From the NCBI RefSeq assembly GCF_000372725.1, contig NW_005199844.1, positions 62,452 to 126,451 on the forward strand: DNA of 64,000 nt. Reading direction: 5' to 3'. The notes under the pieces were generated by a model, which saw only the letters and a list, made by a program, of their open reading frames with translations, did not search any database and was not told the DNA's origin. A program made the translations under genes and the position numbers. Below are positions 41,304-51,666 of the stretch, one piece after another. Position 1 is the stretch's first letter. Every line of letters starts with the position of its first letter. Source of the stretch: Emiliania huxleyi CCMP1516. Lineage: Eukaryota > Haptophyta > Isochrysidales > Noelaerhabdaceae.

Positions 41304-42173
41304 TCAAAAGACCTCAGCACACATTTCAGACGAGACGGGCGGAACGAGAAATCCCCCTTCGAACGTCAACGGGAACTCGTCCTTGGCGCAGCCGCAGCCG
41401 GTGTCCACGCCGACTTTGCAGTCCGGGTACCCACCTGGCCCTCCGGCGCCCGGCTGGCAGGAAATGCTTGGCCTCGTCCCGTTCTTGCAAACTTGCTCGG
41501 AATAAAAGACTGGGCCCACGAGACGGGCCGCAGCCGAAAAGTCGGAGCCGCACCCGCAATTGGGATCCCAAGACGGGGTGCACACGAAGATGTTCTTGCC
41601 CGGAAGGTAGTACGGGCTAGGCACCGAGGGGTACTCGCAATTGTACTTCGCCGGCATCTCAGGCCAGCACGGCAGGGAGATGTTGATGCGATCCCCACTC
41701 ACCAGTCCCCCGGGAGGGCACGGCGGGATCTGCTCGACCGGCGCGCAGTGGGCGAGTTGCGGCGTCAGGAGGAAGGAGCTTGCCTTCGCAGTCATGATGG
41801 CGCCCTCATAACCGGAGGCAGTCTCCTGCACCGCCTCCGTCGGCAGGAACTCGTTGATTGCGCAGCCGCAGCCGATGTCGACGCCGATCTTGCAGTCAGG
41901 ATACGCTCCCTGCCCGGCACCGGGTTGGCAGGAGAGGCTGGCGCTCGTGCCCGCATTGCAGAGGGCGCCCATGACCGCAGGAGGACCGCACACCGGCGAG
42001 TGGGGCGACGAATCTGCGGCGCAGCCGCAGTTCAGGTCCCACATCTTGGTGCAGTCGCCGTCCACGAGGTGCGGATTGGCAACACAGCCGTCGAGGCAGT
42101 TGTGGGTTGGCCCGCTTGCGAATTGGATCGCCCGCTGCGTTGGAGCGGCACAGGGGAAGAGGAGCGGCAACAT
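41304..42173 (-). CDS. Cys-rich secreted protein with duplicated motif, family unknown
   Basis: The ORF is taken from ATG 42173 (289 residues); a weak hydrophobic start (MLPLLFPCAAP) may be a signal peptide. The protein has about 28 Cys and an internal duplication: LSCQPGAGQGAYPDCKIGVD then IGCGCAINEF, and ISCQPGAGGPGGYPDCKVGV then DTGCGCAKDEF. Each half is preceded by a WDLNCGC or WDPNCGC block. The pattern is that of an extracellular disulfide-rich protein. No enzyme motif was noticed. An N-linked site NIS and another NGT fit secretion. An upstream in-frame start exists only with GTG. It is a single exon as far as seen. Confidence 0.55.
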   Translation of the reverse strand: MLPLLFPCAAPTQRAIQFASGPTHNCLDGCVANPHLVDGDCTKMWDLNCGCAADSSPHSPVCGPPAVMGALCNAGTSASLSCQPGAGQGAYPDCKIGVDIGCGCAINEFLPTEAVQETASGYEGAIMTAKASSFLLTPQLAHCAPVEQIPPCPPGGLVSGDRINISLPCWPEMPAKYNCEYPSVPSPYYLPGKNIFVCTPSWDPNCGCGSDFSAAARLVGPVFYSEQVCKNGTRPSISCQPGAGGPGGYPDCKVGVDTGCGCAKDEFPLTFEGGFLVPPVSSEMCAEVF

Positions 42174-42309
42174 GATCTCGGAGCCCCCAAAGACGGCGTT
42201 TAGTTCAAGTGTTTTTTTCTTCTCATAACAAGGCTGTGAATGACGCATGATTGCTAGAGGTGAATGACGCAAGATTGCTAGAGGCGGAGCAGTCTGCTCT
42301 AGCCTCACA

Positions 42310-42545
42310 CGTTAGCCCCTGTCGCCTGTCTGTGTTTGTTTGCTGTTGTGTGTCCCTTGGCACCGCGGGGAGAGAGAGAGATGCTGGGGGGGGTGGCAGG
42401 GGGAACGTGGCCTTGAGTGATGTGTACGTCCACTCAGGGTGTGTGGCAGCCAACCTGGCTGTGTGTCCTGTGAGCTTGTTTGTGTCTGTGTGTCGCTCGA
42501 GCGTGTCGTCATCATCTGTCTCGCGTCCCATCCATACCGCGTTCG
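42310..42545 (+). repeat. Dispersed repeat R3
   Basis: CTGTTGTGTGTCCCTTGGCA, a G-run, CCTTGAGTGATGTGTACGTC, TTGTGAGCTTGTTTGTGTCT, CGTCGTCATCATCTGTCTCG and CCATACCGCGTTCG: the same order as 31850-32000. Confidence 0.65.
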
Positions 42546-42724
42546 CCGTCGGTCGCGGTCTCGTCTTAGTTCTGGCAGCGTCGGCGCCGACTTCCTCCCA
42601 CGCTGGCCGCGCATCATGCTGCGCTTCGCGAGCAATCGCGTAACGGGAGGCTGCCCGGCTTTTTGTGGCTTTTCCCGCCTCCCTAATCCGCTCTTCACCA
42701 ATCCTCGCTACCCAACGCGGCCAA

Positions 42725-42832
42725 AGGATATCCACCTCAAAAGAAAGAAAGAAAGAAAACAGACAACCCAAGGGAGGGATGGGAGGACGGCACGCCGCCA
42801 CCACACAGGGATTTTAAGGAGAGGAGTGTGGA
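42725..42832 (-). repeat. Dispersed repeat R1, inverted copy
   Basis: AAAGAAAGAAAGAAAACAGA, GGGAGGGATGGGAGGACGGC, CCACACAGGGATTTTAAGGA. It is the reverse complement of the R1 end; at 56935-57030 the same AAAGAAAGAAAACAGACAAC stretch adjoins R1. Confidence 0.65.
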
Positions 42833-42886
42833 TATCCACCTCGAGAACCTCGAGATGCGGCGTGTCTTTTTTTTTGTGCAACACAC

Positions 42887-43605
42887 ATGAGACTGAGACT
42901 CCTCCTCCTCATCGCGGCCGCCGTCGCGCCCGCTGCTTCCCTATCGCTGCACACTGCCGCCTTCCTTCTTCCGCGAGCAGCGGTCGCCTCGCCTTCGCTG
43001 CGGACGGTCTCGCTGCGTCCTGCTGCAACGCGAACAGCGCGTGCGCGGCCGCCTAGCGCAACTGCCGAGCCGCTCGCGGCTGCCGCTGCCTTGAGCGCTG
43101 CTGACAGCGCGAGTGTGCTGGTGGGGGCCGACATGTTTGGAAAGACCTTCCTCGCGGGCATCTCCATCGCCGCCGCCACCCTCGTCACCACCATCTTTGT
43201 CGGTCTCTGACCCCGTGCGCGGGAGGCGCGGCCTGTGTAGCGGCCCCGACCTTCTCGGAAGCTCCGTAGGGCTGCTCGTGCGCGGAAAGTACGACGAGCT
43301 GGAGGCGAGCTACTTTGAGGCGCAGGACAAGGCGCCACCACCGCCCGCACACTCGCTCCCCTCTCTCCTCTCTCTTGCGTGCCCACCTCTCTCGCGTCGC
43401 CTCTCCCTCACCCACCCGCAATCTCCGCCGCCCTTACCGCCCCTGCACCTCCCCGCCCGCCCTCTCGCCGCGGCAAGGCGATCGACGACCTCGAGATGAG
43501 CACCGCCGTCGACGCCGAGGTCTCCGACTTCTTTGGCTCGAACCTCAACCCCGAATCGGCGCCTCCCGCCGAGACTGCGTGCGAGAGATTTTCAACCAAG
43601 GAGAG
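42887..43605 (+). CDS. Small plastid-targeted protein, three or more exons
   Basis: ATG 42887 starts a signal peptide (MRLRLLLLIAAAVAPAASLS) followed by an Arg/Ala/Ser/Thr-rich transit stretch, the bipartite presequence of a complex plastid. Exon 1 ends with a TM helix, FLAGISIAAATLVTTIFVG. Intron 43203-43269 (GT-AG, 67 nt, phase 1) joins it to LLVRGKYDELEASYFEAQDK. A second intron (GC-AG by the frame, about 43344-43472, with CAAGGCG at both borders) joins to AIDDLEMSTAVDAEVSDFFG then SNLNPESAPP. I do not recognise the protein; a single TM with a short acidic stromal or lumenal tail is all that can be said. The 3' end beyond 43605 is not resolved. Confidence 0.6.
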
Positions 43606-44491
43606 AGTGTGCCGACGAGACGGATCGAGACGCGAGATTGCCCGAGAGATTGGAGGCGCGCTCAGGCCGGGGGGGCGGCGCCGCCCGCCTGCGCCGCTGC
43701 GGACGCCCGGCTCTTCCTACCAGCCTTCTCCAACAACCCCGATATCTGTCCTAGGCGCCCCCTGGCGGCGGATCTGCGGGTGGACCTGCAGAGCGGAGCG
43801 ACGCGCCGAGTGCCCCCGCCGAGAAGCTCCCGTGACGCGGCACGGGGCGGGCGCCGTCCCCGCGCCTCTCTCTCGCGCGCTTGCCCACGGGCAGACCCGG
43901 TGGCGCGTTGTGTCGTCCCTCCTCGCGGGTGTGCGTGTGTGGCGTGTGCCTGCTGGTGTGCTGCCTCTCTCAGTCGGCGCGGCGGCTTTGGCCGGTGCGC
44001 GCTGTGACTGTCCCGCCCCCTTGTGCTACTGCTACTAACTCTCCATGAGAAACAAAGGCGAAAAAAAATGGTTGCCAATGGCGTACTCTAGTAGACTTTC
44101 TCTAGCATGGAGAACATGCACCACCAACCCGCAGCCCCGCGGCCCTCGAGGCCCCCGTTTACCCCCCGCGCCCCCGGCCGCCCGGGCCCGCCCGTCGTCG
44201 GCCCGTCCGCCGCCACCGGACCGACGACAGACATACCACCGCTTGAGCGAAAAGGCGGGAGAGAGGTTGGCGGCAGGCGGCCAGCAGCCGCAGGGTCGGG
44301 TGCCCACGCCACAATCTAATCTCGCACCGCCTCGGCGGTCAGAGAGGATGGCTCTCGGGGTGGTCTTGCCACGATAGCTCGCCAGAGACGTGTTGCGCGC
44401 ACATCTGCCCATCCTCCGTCACAACAGTCGACCAGCCGCGCCCAAGCATCGAGGGCTCCGACCGCTGCAAGCCTGCGAGAGGGCACGCCGC
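43606..44491. other. Unresolved tract, possibly the 3' part of the plastid-protein gene
   Basis: Open frames in several directions, Arg/Pro-rich, none convincing. A short stretch near 43700-43790 (LFLPAFSNNPDICP) could be an exon of the preceding gene. A GCGCGTGCCCCGCGATTGTGGGCGG unit is duplicated at about 44517-44580. Confidence 0.3.
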
Positions 44492-45007
44492 TCAGGCAGG
44501 GCGGGAGTGTGCGGCGACGCGCGTGCCCCGCGATTGTGGGCGGTGTGCGGCGACGCGCGTGCCCCGCGATTGTGGGCGGTGGCGGAGGTGGGGTGGAATG
44601 GAGGTGAAGGCGGAGGTGGTCAATCGCTCACCGAGCGCCGTCATCGCGCCGAGCAGCTCGGGACTGCAGAAGGAGGCGCGCGCGCGCGTCGCAGACGGCG
44701 GGCTGCTTGGCTGCGGCGTAGGACGTGGCTGCGACCAGCTCTGCAGCGGCACTTTCAGCCACGGCTGCCGGGTTGCACTCGCGGCAAACGGCGTCGGCGG
44801 CGGCGCGGCTGGGTGCCCACTTCGGCTGGGCGCCCACTGCGGCTCTGCGGTCCACGCAACCTCCGTCATCTCGGCGTCATTCGGATCAGAGGCCGTCGAG
44901 GAGGCGACGCACAGCATTTCGCCGAATGTCTTTGCGAAGCTCACCGCGAAGTTCCCGATGAAGTCCAGCCAACTTTTTTTCTCAGTGTATGTAGCTCTTA
45001 CGTACAT
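44492..45007 (-). CDS. Hypothetical protein, weak support
   Basis: An ORF of 171 codons from ATG 45007. Only the N-terminal 35 residues have normal composition (KKSWLDFIGNFAVSFAKTFG then EMLCVASSTASDPNDAEMTE). The C-terminal third contains the duplicated HRPQSRGTRVAAH unit and may be read-through. No family was recognised. Confidence 0.25.
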   Translation of the reverse strand: MYVRATYTEKKSWLDFIGNFAVSFAKTFGEMLCVASSTASDPNDAEMTEVAWTAEPQWAPSRSGHPAAPPPTPFAASATRQPWLKVPLQSWSQPRPTPQPSSPPSATRARASFCSPELLGAMTALGERLTTSAFTSIPPHLRHRPQSRGTRVAAHRPQSRGTRVAAHSRPA

Positions 45008-45249
45008 TCCCGCAGGAGGACTCTGCTGACAGGGTTTGCGATGAGGAGCGACCCGAAGGGTTTCTCGGAGGTTAGTGCACCACTAACCGCCGAAGCGCAA
45101 GCGCTTGGAGCAAGAGAACTGCGACGGATCGGTCTCATACTAGCACCCCACCTCGCGAGCCGACGTTCTGGCTCAGCGAGGTTGCTGCGGAGCACTCGCG
45201 GACCGGGTGTTCTGGCCCAGCGAGGCCGCTGCGGGGCACCCGGCGGCTC

Positions 45250-45620
45250 GGGTCACTTCTCAGCGCAAACTCAGTCGAGCAGGAGGTAAGGTGTGTGTGC
45301 GCGAGGAAGGCGGCACAGTAGCGGCGGAACGGCGGCACGGCGGCAATGGACGGCAGGAGAGACGGCGGGCTAAACGGCAGGGGCGGTACGGCATAGAAGG
45401 AGCGGCACGGTAAGGAATGGCGGCACGACGGCGGACTACGGCAGCGAACGGCGAGGCATTAGGCGGCGGGTCAAACGGCTGAGGGGGGGGCGGCAGCAGG
45501 AAGGAGCGAGGGCGGCGCGGTAACGGCAGGATGGAGCGGCGCGGCGCGGGGAGGTGGTGGCGGGCGGGCTGGCGGGAAGCGAGAGCTGGCACAAACGGAG
45601 TTGGCGAGGCGGGCGGCGGG
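45250..45620. repeat. GGCGGCACGG-type low-complexity tract
   Basis: Irregular repeats of GGCGGCACGG/GGCGGGC with single A/T spacers, giving long open frames on both strands that lack domains. Confidence 0.6.
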
Positions 45621-46049
45621 TGGAACACGAGGAACTAGAATGAGCTTCGCCTGTGTGTGTTCTTCGCCTTCGATGTAATGAAAACAAACGCAAGGACAGG
45701 CACATCGCTCTCTCGGTCCCACAGACATCCAACCCGCTTTTTTTCTTCGAGAACAGGAGGCAGCCCTCTGGCTCGCCCGGGCGGCTGTGGGACGGAGCGA
45801 CGGCCGACGGAGGCCCGCCGAGCGAATGCGATGGACGAACTCGATGATTTTTTTTTCGAAAACACCTTTTTAGCTCGCCCTGGCGGCTGTGGGAGCGCAA
45901 AAATCGATCTCTCGTGCGGCTCACCCCCGTCCCCAGACCCCAGACACACAAGCGACTGCAGGGATGTGTTCTCTCCAACTCAGCGCCAGCTTCCAGCGCC
46001 GCCGGCCCGCCTTCTCGCTTCTGTCAGCGCCGGGGCGATTGTCTGAGAG

Positions 46050-47450
46050 TCAAGAGGATGCGGGCCACGCCTCAACCTGCTTGGGCAGCAGCTGCCTCGT
46101 CAGGTCCTCTCCGTGGCCTAGGCAGCCGGTCTCGCCCTTGCCCCAGGCAAAGACAGCCCCATCGGCGGTGAAGGCGAGGCTGTGGCCCTCCCCAGCCGAC
46201 ACAGCGATGACGCGCCGCCCAGCAAAGGCCTCGACCTTCTTCGGCAGCAGCTGGCCCTGCTGGTCGCCGTGGCCCAACAGGCCATAGCTTCCCTCGCCCC
46301 AGCTCCAGAGGGCGCCCTTGGCAGTGAGGGCGAGGCTGTGTTCACCTCCAGCCGAGACTGCGATGACGCGCTGGCCAGTGAAGGCCTCGATCTTCTTCGG
46401 CAGCAGCTGGCGCTGCGTGTCGCCGTGGCCCAGCTTGCCACCGGCCCCACCGCCCCAGCTCCAGACGCTGCCGTTGGCGGTGAGGGTGAGGCTGTGGAAA
46501 TATCCAGCCGACACAGCGACGACGTGCTGCTCAGCAAAGGCCTCGACCTTCTTTGGCAGCAACTGCTGGTGCTGCTCGTCGCCGTGGCATCCACGGCCCC
46601 AGCTCCAGACAGAGCCGTCGGCAATGAGGGCCAGGCTGTGCATGCCTCCAGCCGACACGGCGATGACGCGCTGGCCCGCCAAGGCCTCGACCATCTTGGG
46701 CAGCAGCTGGCGCTGCTCGTCGCCGTGGCCCAATCGGCCGTCGTCTCCAGGGCCCCAGCTCCAGACGGAGCCGTCGGTGGTGAGGGCAAGGCTGTGCGCA
46801 AATCCAGCCGACACAGCGGCGACGCGCCGCCCAGCCAAGGCCTCGACCTTCTTAGGCCGCAGCTGGAACTGCTCGTCGCCGTGGCCCAGCTGGCCAGCGT
46901 AGCCACCGCCCCAGCTCCAGACACAACCGTCAGCGGCGAGGGCGAGGCTATGCCGCGCTGCAGCCGACACGCTCACGGCGCGCTCGCCGCCCAGCGCCGA
47001 CGGGGGGAGGGTCGGCGTGTTAAGCCGCGTCACGCCCTCGCCGTGCCCGAGCAGGGCTGGAGAGTAGGACAGCGCACAGCCGCACGACGAGAGCCGCCCC
47101 TCGCCATCGATGAAGAGGCTGTGCCGTTCGCCTGCCGCCGCCCTCTCCGGCGGGTTGGCCTCGCACAGCAGCGCCGAATAGCACAGCCACCGCACGGCGC
47201 AGCCCTCGCCGTCCGGCTGCGCATGCAGCTCGAAGCCGCGCTCTTGCGCCCACAAGCGGATGCCCTCTACCGCTAGCGAGGCGTGGAAGAGCAGCGAGAC
47301 GGCCGCGGCGCGAGCGATGTCGAGGGGGCTGTGGCAGTGTGAGAGGGCGCGCTCGAGGAGCTCCCTGGGGAGGTCGAGGAGGCGGGCGGGCGGCGGCGCG
47401 TCCGGCGAGGGAGCGGCGGCGGCGGTGGAGGAGCAACTCGGGGATGACAT
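46050..47450 (-). CDS. F-box-like plus RCC1-repeat protein, paralog of 1850-3271
   Basis: This single-exon ORF of 466 codons starts at ATG 47450. The F-box-like head (LLDLPRELLERALSHCHSPL, DIARAAAVSLLFHASLAVEG) and the linker (IRLWAQERGFELHAQPDGEG, CAVRWLCYSALLCEANPPER) are alignable almost residue for residue with the gene at 1850. Seven blades follow with VSAGxxHSLAL and VWSWG; one blade (near 46600) is shortened to SWGRGCHGDEQHQQLLPKKV, missing the GxLG part. The end KGETGCLGHGEDLTRQLLPK then QVEAW matches the other copy. The propeller is a protein-binding platform; a ubiquitin-ligase adaptor role is inference from the F-box-like head. An R1 copy begins 55 bases upstream of the start codon. 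Confidence 0.85.
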   Translation of the reverse strand: MSSPSCSSTAAAAPSPDAPPPARLLDLPRELLERALSHCHSPLDIARAAAVSLLFHASLAVEGIRLWAQERGFELHAQPDGEGCAVRWLCYSALLCEANPPERAAAGERHSLFIDGEGRLSSCGCALSYSPALLGHGEGVTRLNTPTLPPSALGGERAVSVSAAARHSLALAADGCVWSWGGGYAGQLGHGDEQFQLRPKKVEALAGRRVAAVSAGFAHSLALTTDGSVWSWGPGDDGRLGHGDEQRQLLPKMVEALAGQRVIAVSAGGMHSLALIADGSVWSWGRGCHGDEQHQQLLPKKVEAFAEQHVVAVSAGYFHSLTLTANGSVWSWGGGAGGKLGHGDTQRQLLPKKIEAFTGQRVIAVSAGGEHSLALTAKGALWSWGEGSYGLLGHGDQQGQLLPKKVEAFAGRRVIAVSAGEGHSLAFTADGAVFAWGKGETGCLGHGEDLTRQLLPKQVEAWPASS

Positions 47451-47504
47451 CGCGAAAAGAATTTTAGATGTGCTAGTGACGGATTTTGAAAGTTGCAGCG
47501 AGAA

Positions 47505-47640
47505 TCGGCGAGAGACTGCGAAGAGAGATAGGAAGAGGCGGACGCCCAAGGGTGGGCGACGGCTAGCGCATCACACCCCTCTCCTTAAAATCCCTGTGTG
47601 GTGGCGGCGTGCCGTCCTCCCATCCCTCCCTTGCGTTAAG
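47505..47640 (+). repeat. Dispersed repeat R1, next to the RCC1 start
   Basis: GGCGAGAGACTGCGAAGAGA through CCTTAAAATCCCTGTGTGGT to CCCATCCCTCCCTTG; almost identical to 11555-11700. Confidence 0.7.
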
Positions 47641-48110
47641 CGTTTTCTTTTCTTTTTTTACGGATTTTGGCCCATCGAGTGCTCTCCCTCTTGCTCGCCC
47701 TCCCGTCGGCGGTCGGATTGGTTGTGCCGGAGCTGCTGAGTCGGCTCGGCCGGCACGAGGGGTGGCGGCAGGCTGCCCCCAAGGCCCCCCGGGCCGCTGC
47801 GGGTTTGGGAGTTATGCTTAGGCACAGCTTCGGCGATGGCAGCCCCTCTCTGGGGTGTTGCATAGGCGGGGAGTCTCCCCCGCTGGTCTCCTCCTTCCCA
47901 TTTTTTCTTTTTCTTTTGAGAGCAGGACGCCGGGTTTGTCTTGTATGTGCATGTCGGGCCTGGGTGTGTGTGAGGGGCAGAGGGGCGGGGGCGTGCGGGG
48001 CAGAGGCCCAACGTCGGGCGGCTTGTCGGGGTCCGGAGCATTCGAGGGGGGAACGAGGAGGGGAGAATGGGCGGTCGGCGTCGGAGTAGCAGGCCGCAGG
48101 GCGTACGGGG
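47641..48110. other. Upstream tract, no gene seen
   Basis: Open frames are present but without domain similarity. There is a TTTTCTTTTCTTTTTTT run at 47641 and a TTTTTTCTTTTTCTTTTG run near 47902. Nothing is supported. Confidence 0.35.
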
Positions 48111-48300
48111 TAGCCGTCACTTTCCTGCCTCACAAGGGCGGGGCTGTCCCGGAAAGTGAGAGACGCCGGGCAGCGTGGCGCACTACTGAACCCTCCCATA
48201 CGTGTTTGGGCTTCCTCCTTTGCTGTCCCATCTCCTCATCTCTTTCCCGCCTGGGCGGGGCGGTGGGCGGGCGCGCGGTGCGGCGTGGCGTGTGCGTGTG
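48110..48300. repeat. Dispersed repeat R4
   Basis: TGCCTCACAAGGGCGGGGCT, GTCCCGGAAAGTGAGA, CGGGCAGCGTGGCGC, CCTCCCATACGTGTTTG and CATCTCCTCATCTCTTTCCC. The reverse complement of this order lies at 57220-57420. Confidence 0.7.
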
Positions 48301-48465
48301 TGCGACTGCAACGAAGGACCGCTTGCAGAGGACCATTGGGTTTGTACAATTAACAACGAAGGCGCTCTCAAAAAAAATAAAAATACGCCTGATCCGGCAA
48401 CCAGGGCGACGAGTACGAGGACCCACCGCAGCGCCGCTGAGCCACCACCGCACCACCTCTCTCTC

Positions 48466-50269
48466 ATGAGCCTCGAGAGCAGGCGCGCAAAATCGGCCCG
48501 CGGTCGTCGCTTCCTCGCGCAGCGCGAGCCCAAGCTCGTCGAAAACCCGCGCACCGCGCTGCTCGCCCGCGGCCAAAAGTCGTCCGCTGTCGTCAATGAG
48601 TTGCTGACGGACCTCTTCTGCCTGAAGAAGCCGCACGCAAAGCACTTCCGCCGGCACAACGCCGTCCACCCGTGGGAGGACGCCACGCCGCTCGAGTTCC
48701 TCTGCCAGAAGAATGACGCGTCGCTCTTCGGATTCGGCACGCACTCGAAAAAGAGGCGCGGCCGTCCCAGCCCGGCGCTCGAGGGGAGAGGAGGGGAGGG
48801 GAGGGTAGAGAGAGGAGGGGAGGAGGAGGGAGAGGAGCTTCGTCCGGTCGGTGGCAGCGGCGCGGGCGGGACAACGAGAGGTGGTGATGAGAGAGGCAGC
48901 CGGCGGCCTGCAGAGTGGAGCAGAGGAAGGGCGCGAGGAATGGATCCGCCGCCCGGTCTCAGCCTCCGCTGGCGTCGGCGTCCCTGCCCGCCATCAGGCC
49001 GCACAACCTCGTCCTCGGCCGCTGCTTCGACCACCGCATCCTCGACATGTACGAGTTTGGCGTCGAGGCGCCGCGACACTTCCAAGAGACGCTTCCGGGA
49101 CACTTCCGAGACACACCTCGTCGCCCGTCTGCGCCCACGGCATATTCTCCCCACATCTCGCCATATCTCCCCTGCCTCCCGGTATCTCCCCAGATCTCGC
49201 CTGCCCCAGGCGAGCGCGGCGATGGCGGGCTTTGCGAGGGGCGCCGGCGGCGGCGCGTCTGGCGAGGCGAAGCCGCTGCTGCAGTTCAACGGAGACGGGT
49301 GGGAGAATGTGGTCGAGCTCAAGGAGCTGCGCGCCTTCCTGCTCGACTGGTTCGGGGGCAAGCCAGCCGAGGCGATCGCCCCGCTGGCGCTCGAGCGTGT
49401 GATCGCCTTCTCCGCCTCGCCCGAGGGTTGGTGCGCTCCGCCACCTCCCCATGTCCACCACTCCCCATGTCCGCCACCTCCCCATGTCCGCCACCTCCGC
49501 ATGACCGTGGCTCTGGGCCCTACTGACACTGGGGGGGGGGAGGGGGCGTGACACGCTAGGGGGGAATCGGGTTCGACCCCACTGTGGGTAGGGGAGATCA
49601 GGGTTCGACCCCACTGTGGGTAGGGGATCCCCCACCCCCAGGGAGGGGCGAACCCACACCGGACGCGCGGCCAGGGAGCATATGCTTCCCATACTTCTTG
49701 GGACCCGTAGCATATGCCTCCGTACGTCTCCCCAGACCTCCGCGCCTCGCCAGAGGGGGCGGTGCGCTCCGTCTGCACCTCACACTACAGTCCCTCACCA
49801 CAGTTCCTCTCACTGCACTTCGTCTGACCCTCACCCTTACCGCAGGGGCGCCGCCGACGGAGGGAGCGGTGGCTCGCGCCGTCTCGTGCGGCTGCGGCAG
49901 TATTCCGTCAAGCTGCAGAAGAGCGCCGAGGCGACGGCGCCGCACGTGGCGCTGCGCGAGATGGGCCCTCGGGTCAACTTGGTCGTGCGGCGCGTGCAGC
50001 GGCCCGCCCCAGACCTACTGCGCGAGGCGATGCGGCAGCCGGCGGCGAGCAGCGCGGCGCCAAAGAAGGCGCGCAACGTGTCGCACTCCAAGCTCGGCGG
50101 GCGCGAGGGGCGGCTGCACTTGCCCAAGCAAGACCTGTCCCAGATGCCGACGGCGCGCATGAAGGGACTCGGCAAGCGCGGCGTCGCGCCCAAGCAGGGG
50201 GGCGGCGGCGGGGGCGGCGGAGGCGGCGGCAAGCGGCATAAGGCGGCGGCTGGCGGCGGCGGCGAGTAA
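48466..50269 (+). CDS. RPF2: Ribosome production factor 2 (Brix domain), four exons
   Basis: Exon 1 (48466-48755) starts at ATG 48466: REPKLVENPRTALLARGQKS, LLTDLFCLKKPHAKHFRRHN, PWEDATPLEFLCQKNDASLF, GFGTHSKKR. Intron 48756-48997 is GC-AG. Exon 2 (48998-49067) is PHNLVLGRCFDHRILDMYEF then GVE. Intron 49068-49209 is GC-AG. Exon 3 (from 49210) has LLQFNGDGWENVVELKELRA and FLLDWFGGKPAEAIAPLALE. Intron 3 is taken as 49431-49845 (GT-AG); a start at 49427 paired with an acceptor at 49862 also keeps frame. Exon 4 ends at 50269: RLRQYSVKLQKSAEATAPHV, REMGPRVNLVVRRVQRP and the signature KARNVSHSKLGGREGRLHLP, KQDLSQMPTARMKGL. This is the whole Brix-domain protein RPF2, which with RRS1 brings 5S RNP into the pre-60S particle in the nucleolus. 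Length is about 334 residues, normal for the family. The tail is Gly/Lys-rich. Confidence 0.93.
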
Positions 50270-50885
50270 GAGGGAGGGCGAGCGGGTGGCTGCGTAGCGC
50301 CGATGGTCCGATGTGGTGGCGCCGGTGCCAAGGCGTCCCTCGCGAGCGTGCCGAGGAGAGCTTTCCTGGAGCTTTCCTGGAGCTTCGCCGCTGGAGGCGG
50401 CGCGAGTGTGAGCAGCGCGGCGCGCGGCGCGTAGAGCCATGGTGAGTGTCGCCTCGCAGTGTGCCGAGCTGCAAGCCGCACCCGCCCGCCCCGTGACGGC
50501 CCGCGGTGATTCTGAGAGTCGTGCCTCGTGCGTGCGTGCGTGCGTGCGCGCGTGCGCGCCGCGGCGCGCGGATGTCTTTTTTACGTTTTGCGCGTGTTGG
50601 TCGCACTGGGCGGTGCGGATAGTTCCTCCTTTTGTATTAGCCGTCGCGGACGACCGTGGGGAAATCGAATAACGCTTAATGTGGTTCTTTTGACTGGCGA
50701 GGTACGGGGGGGGGTGGAGGGTGAAAAAGTTGACCAGGGGGTTGTGCGCCGGGCCCTCCTGCTCGGCTCCAGCCCCTGTTGATAGGTCCAGGTGATAGTC
50801 CTGGATGGGCAATGCATACGCCTCACTGGGCCTTAGATCGCCCGACCGCGTCCCGGTGCTCTGCCGTCGGATTTGTGACTCCGCC

Positions 50886-51279
50886 GGGTTGTTGCACGAG
50901 TATATGGGACACGATGTCTCAAATATGAGAGGTTTTGACTCCTACCGGCTCCTGACGCTATCCCTGGCAGCTCTAATGACCAGGATCAGTAGTGCTATGA
51001 TAGAGGGTGCCCATACTAGCGCAGGAGCTGCCACACTCGCCCGGACCGGCTCCCTCTGGGGCCGGTTCCGCAGCCCGTGAGAGCCGACAGCGGGGCCGTG
51101 CCGCGGGTGCCTACTGCCGAGTGCCACAAACACTGCGCCGTCCCGCCATCACCTACAGGCTGTCTTGTGTGATGGTTGGGATGTCCAAACGCGCGCCAGC
51201 TGTGGGGCTGCAACAAACTCGAGACACGCTTTTTGGGACATTTTCGACGCTTTTGTCCCATATACTCGTGCAACAACCC
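50886..51279. repeat. 26-base perfect inverted repeat, about 340 bases between arms
   Basis: GGGTTGTTGCACGAGTATAT then GGGACA at 50886-50911 has an exact reverse complement at 51254-51279. Outside the arms, short GTCCCGGT words also match in inverted order, so these may be two inverted copies of a longer, diverged repeat. Confidence 0.7.
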
Positions 51280-51517
51280 CGCCGCACCGCGCCGCGCCGG
51301 GGCCGCGGGCGCGGCCGGGGGCCCTCCGGAGGCCGAGGATGGCCGTGACGGACCGGGACGAGCTCTGGGAGGTTCAGTGTCAGTGTATATGTTGTAGAGA
51401 CCAACCATGTCCACAATATCTCTCAGTCTAGCTAAGCCTGGGAAGGCGATGCCGGGGCCGTACAGCAGCTTGATGCATGCCACCGAAGGGGCGCTGTCGA
51501 GGTTCGCCGAGCGCGGC

Positions 51518-51666
51518 GAAATCCGGGGACACCGTCACCGACGAGCGCGTTTGAGTATTCACTCCGGACAAAGACAGTGGCACGCGCCGCTGCGCGGTGC
51601 GTGCCACTGTCTTAGCGGCGAGGCGCGGGACCGTCTGTGGCGAAGTGGGTCGCGTCCCCGGATTTC
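51518..51666. repeat. Nested foldback: 13-base outer and 15-base inner perfect arms
   Basis: Outer arms are GAAATCCGGGGAC (51518-51530) and GTCCCCGGATTTC (51654-51666). Inner arms are AAGACAGTGGCACGC (51571-51585) and GCGTGCCACTGTCTT (51599-51613) with a 13-base loop. The whole 149-base unit could fold as an RNA or be a palindromic element. Confidence 0.75.

Noticed and set aside
49555-49625. Repeated GGGTTCGACCCC, like a tRNA T-arm
   Set aside because: No acceptor stem, D-arm or anticodon arm fits around it. It is a tandem repeat inside RPF2 intron 3.
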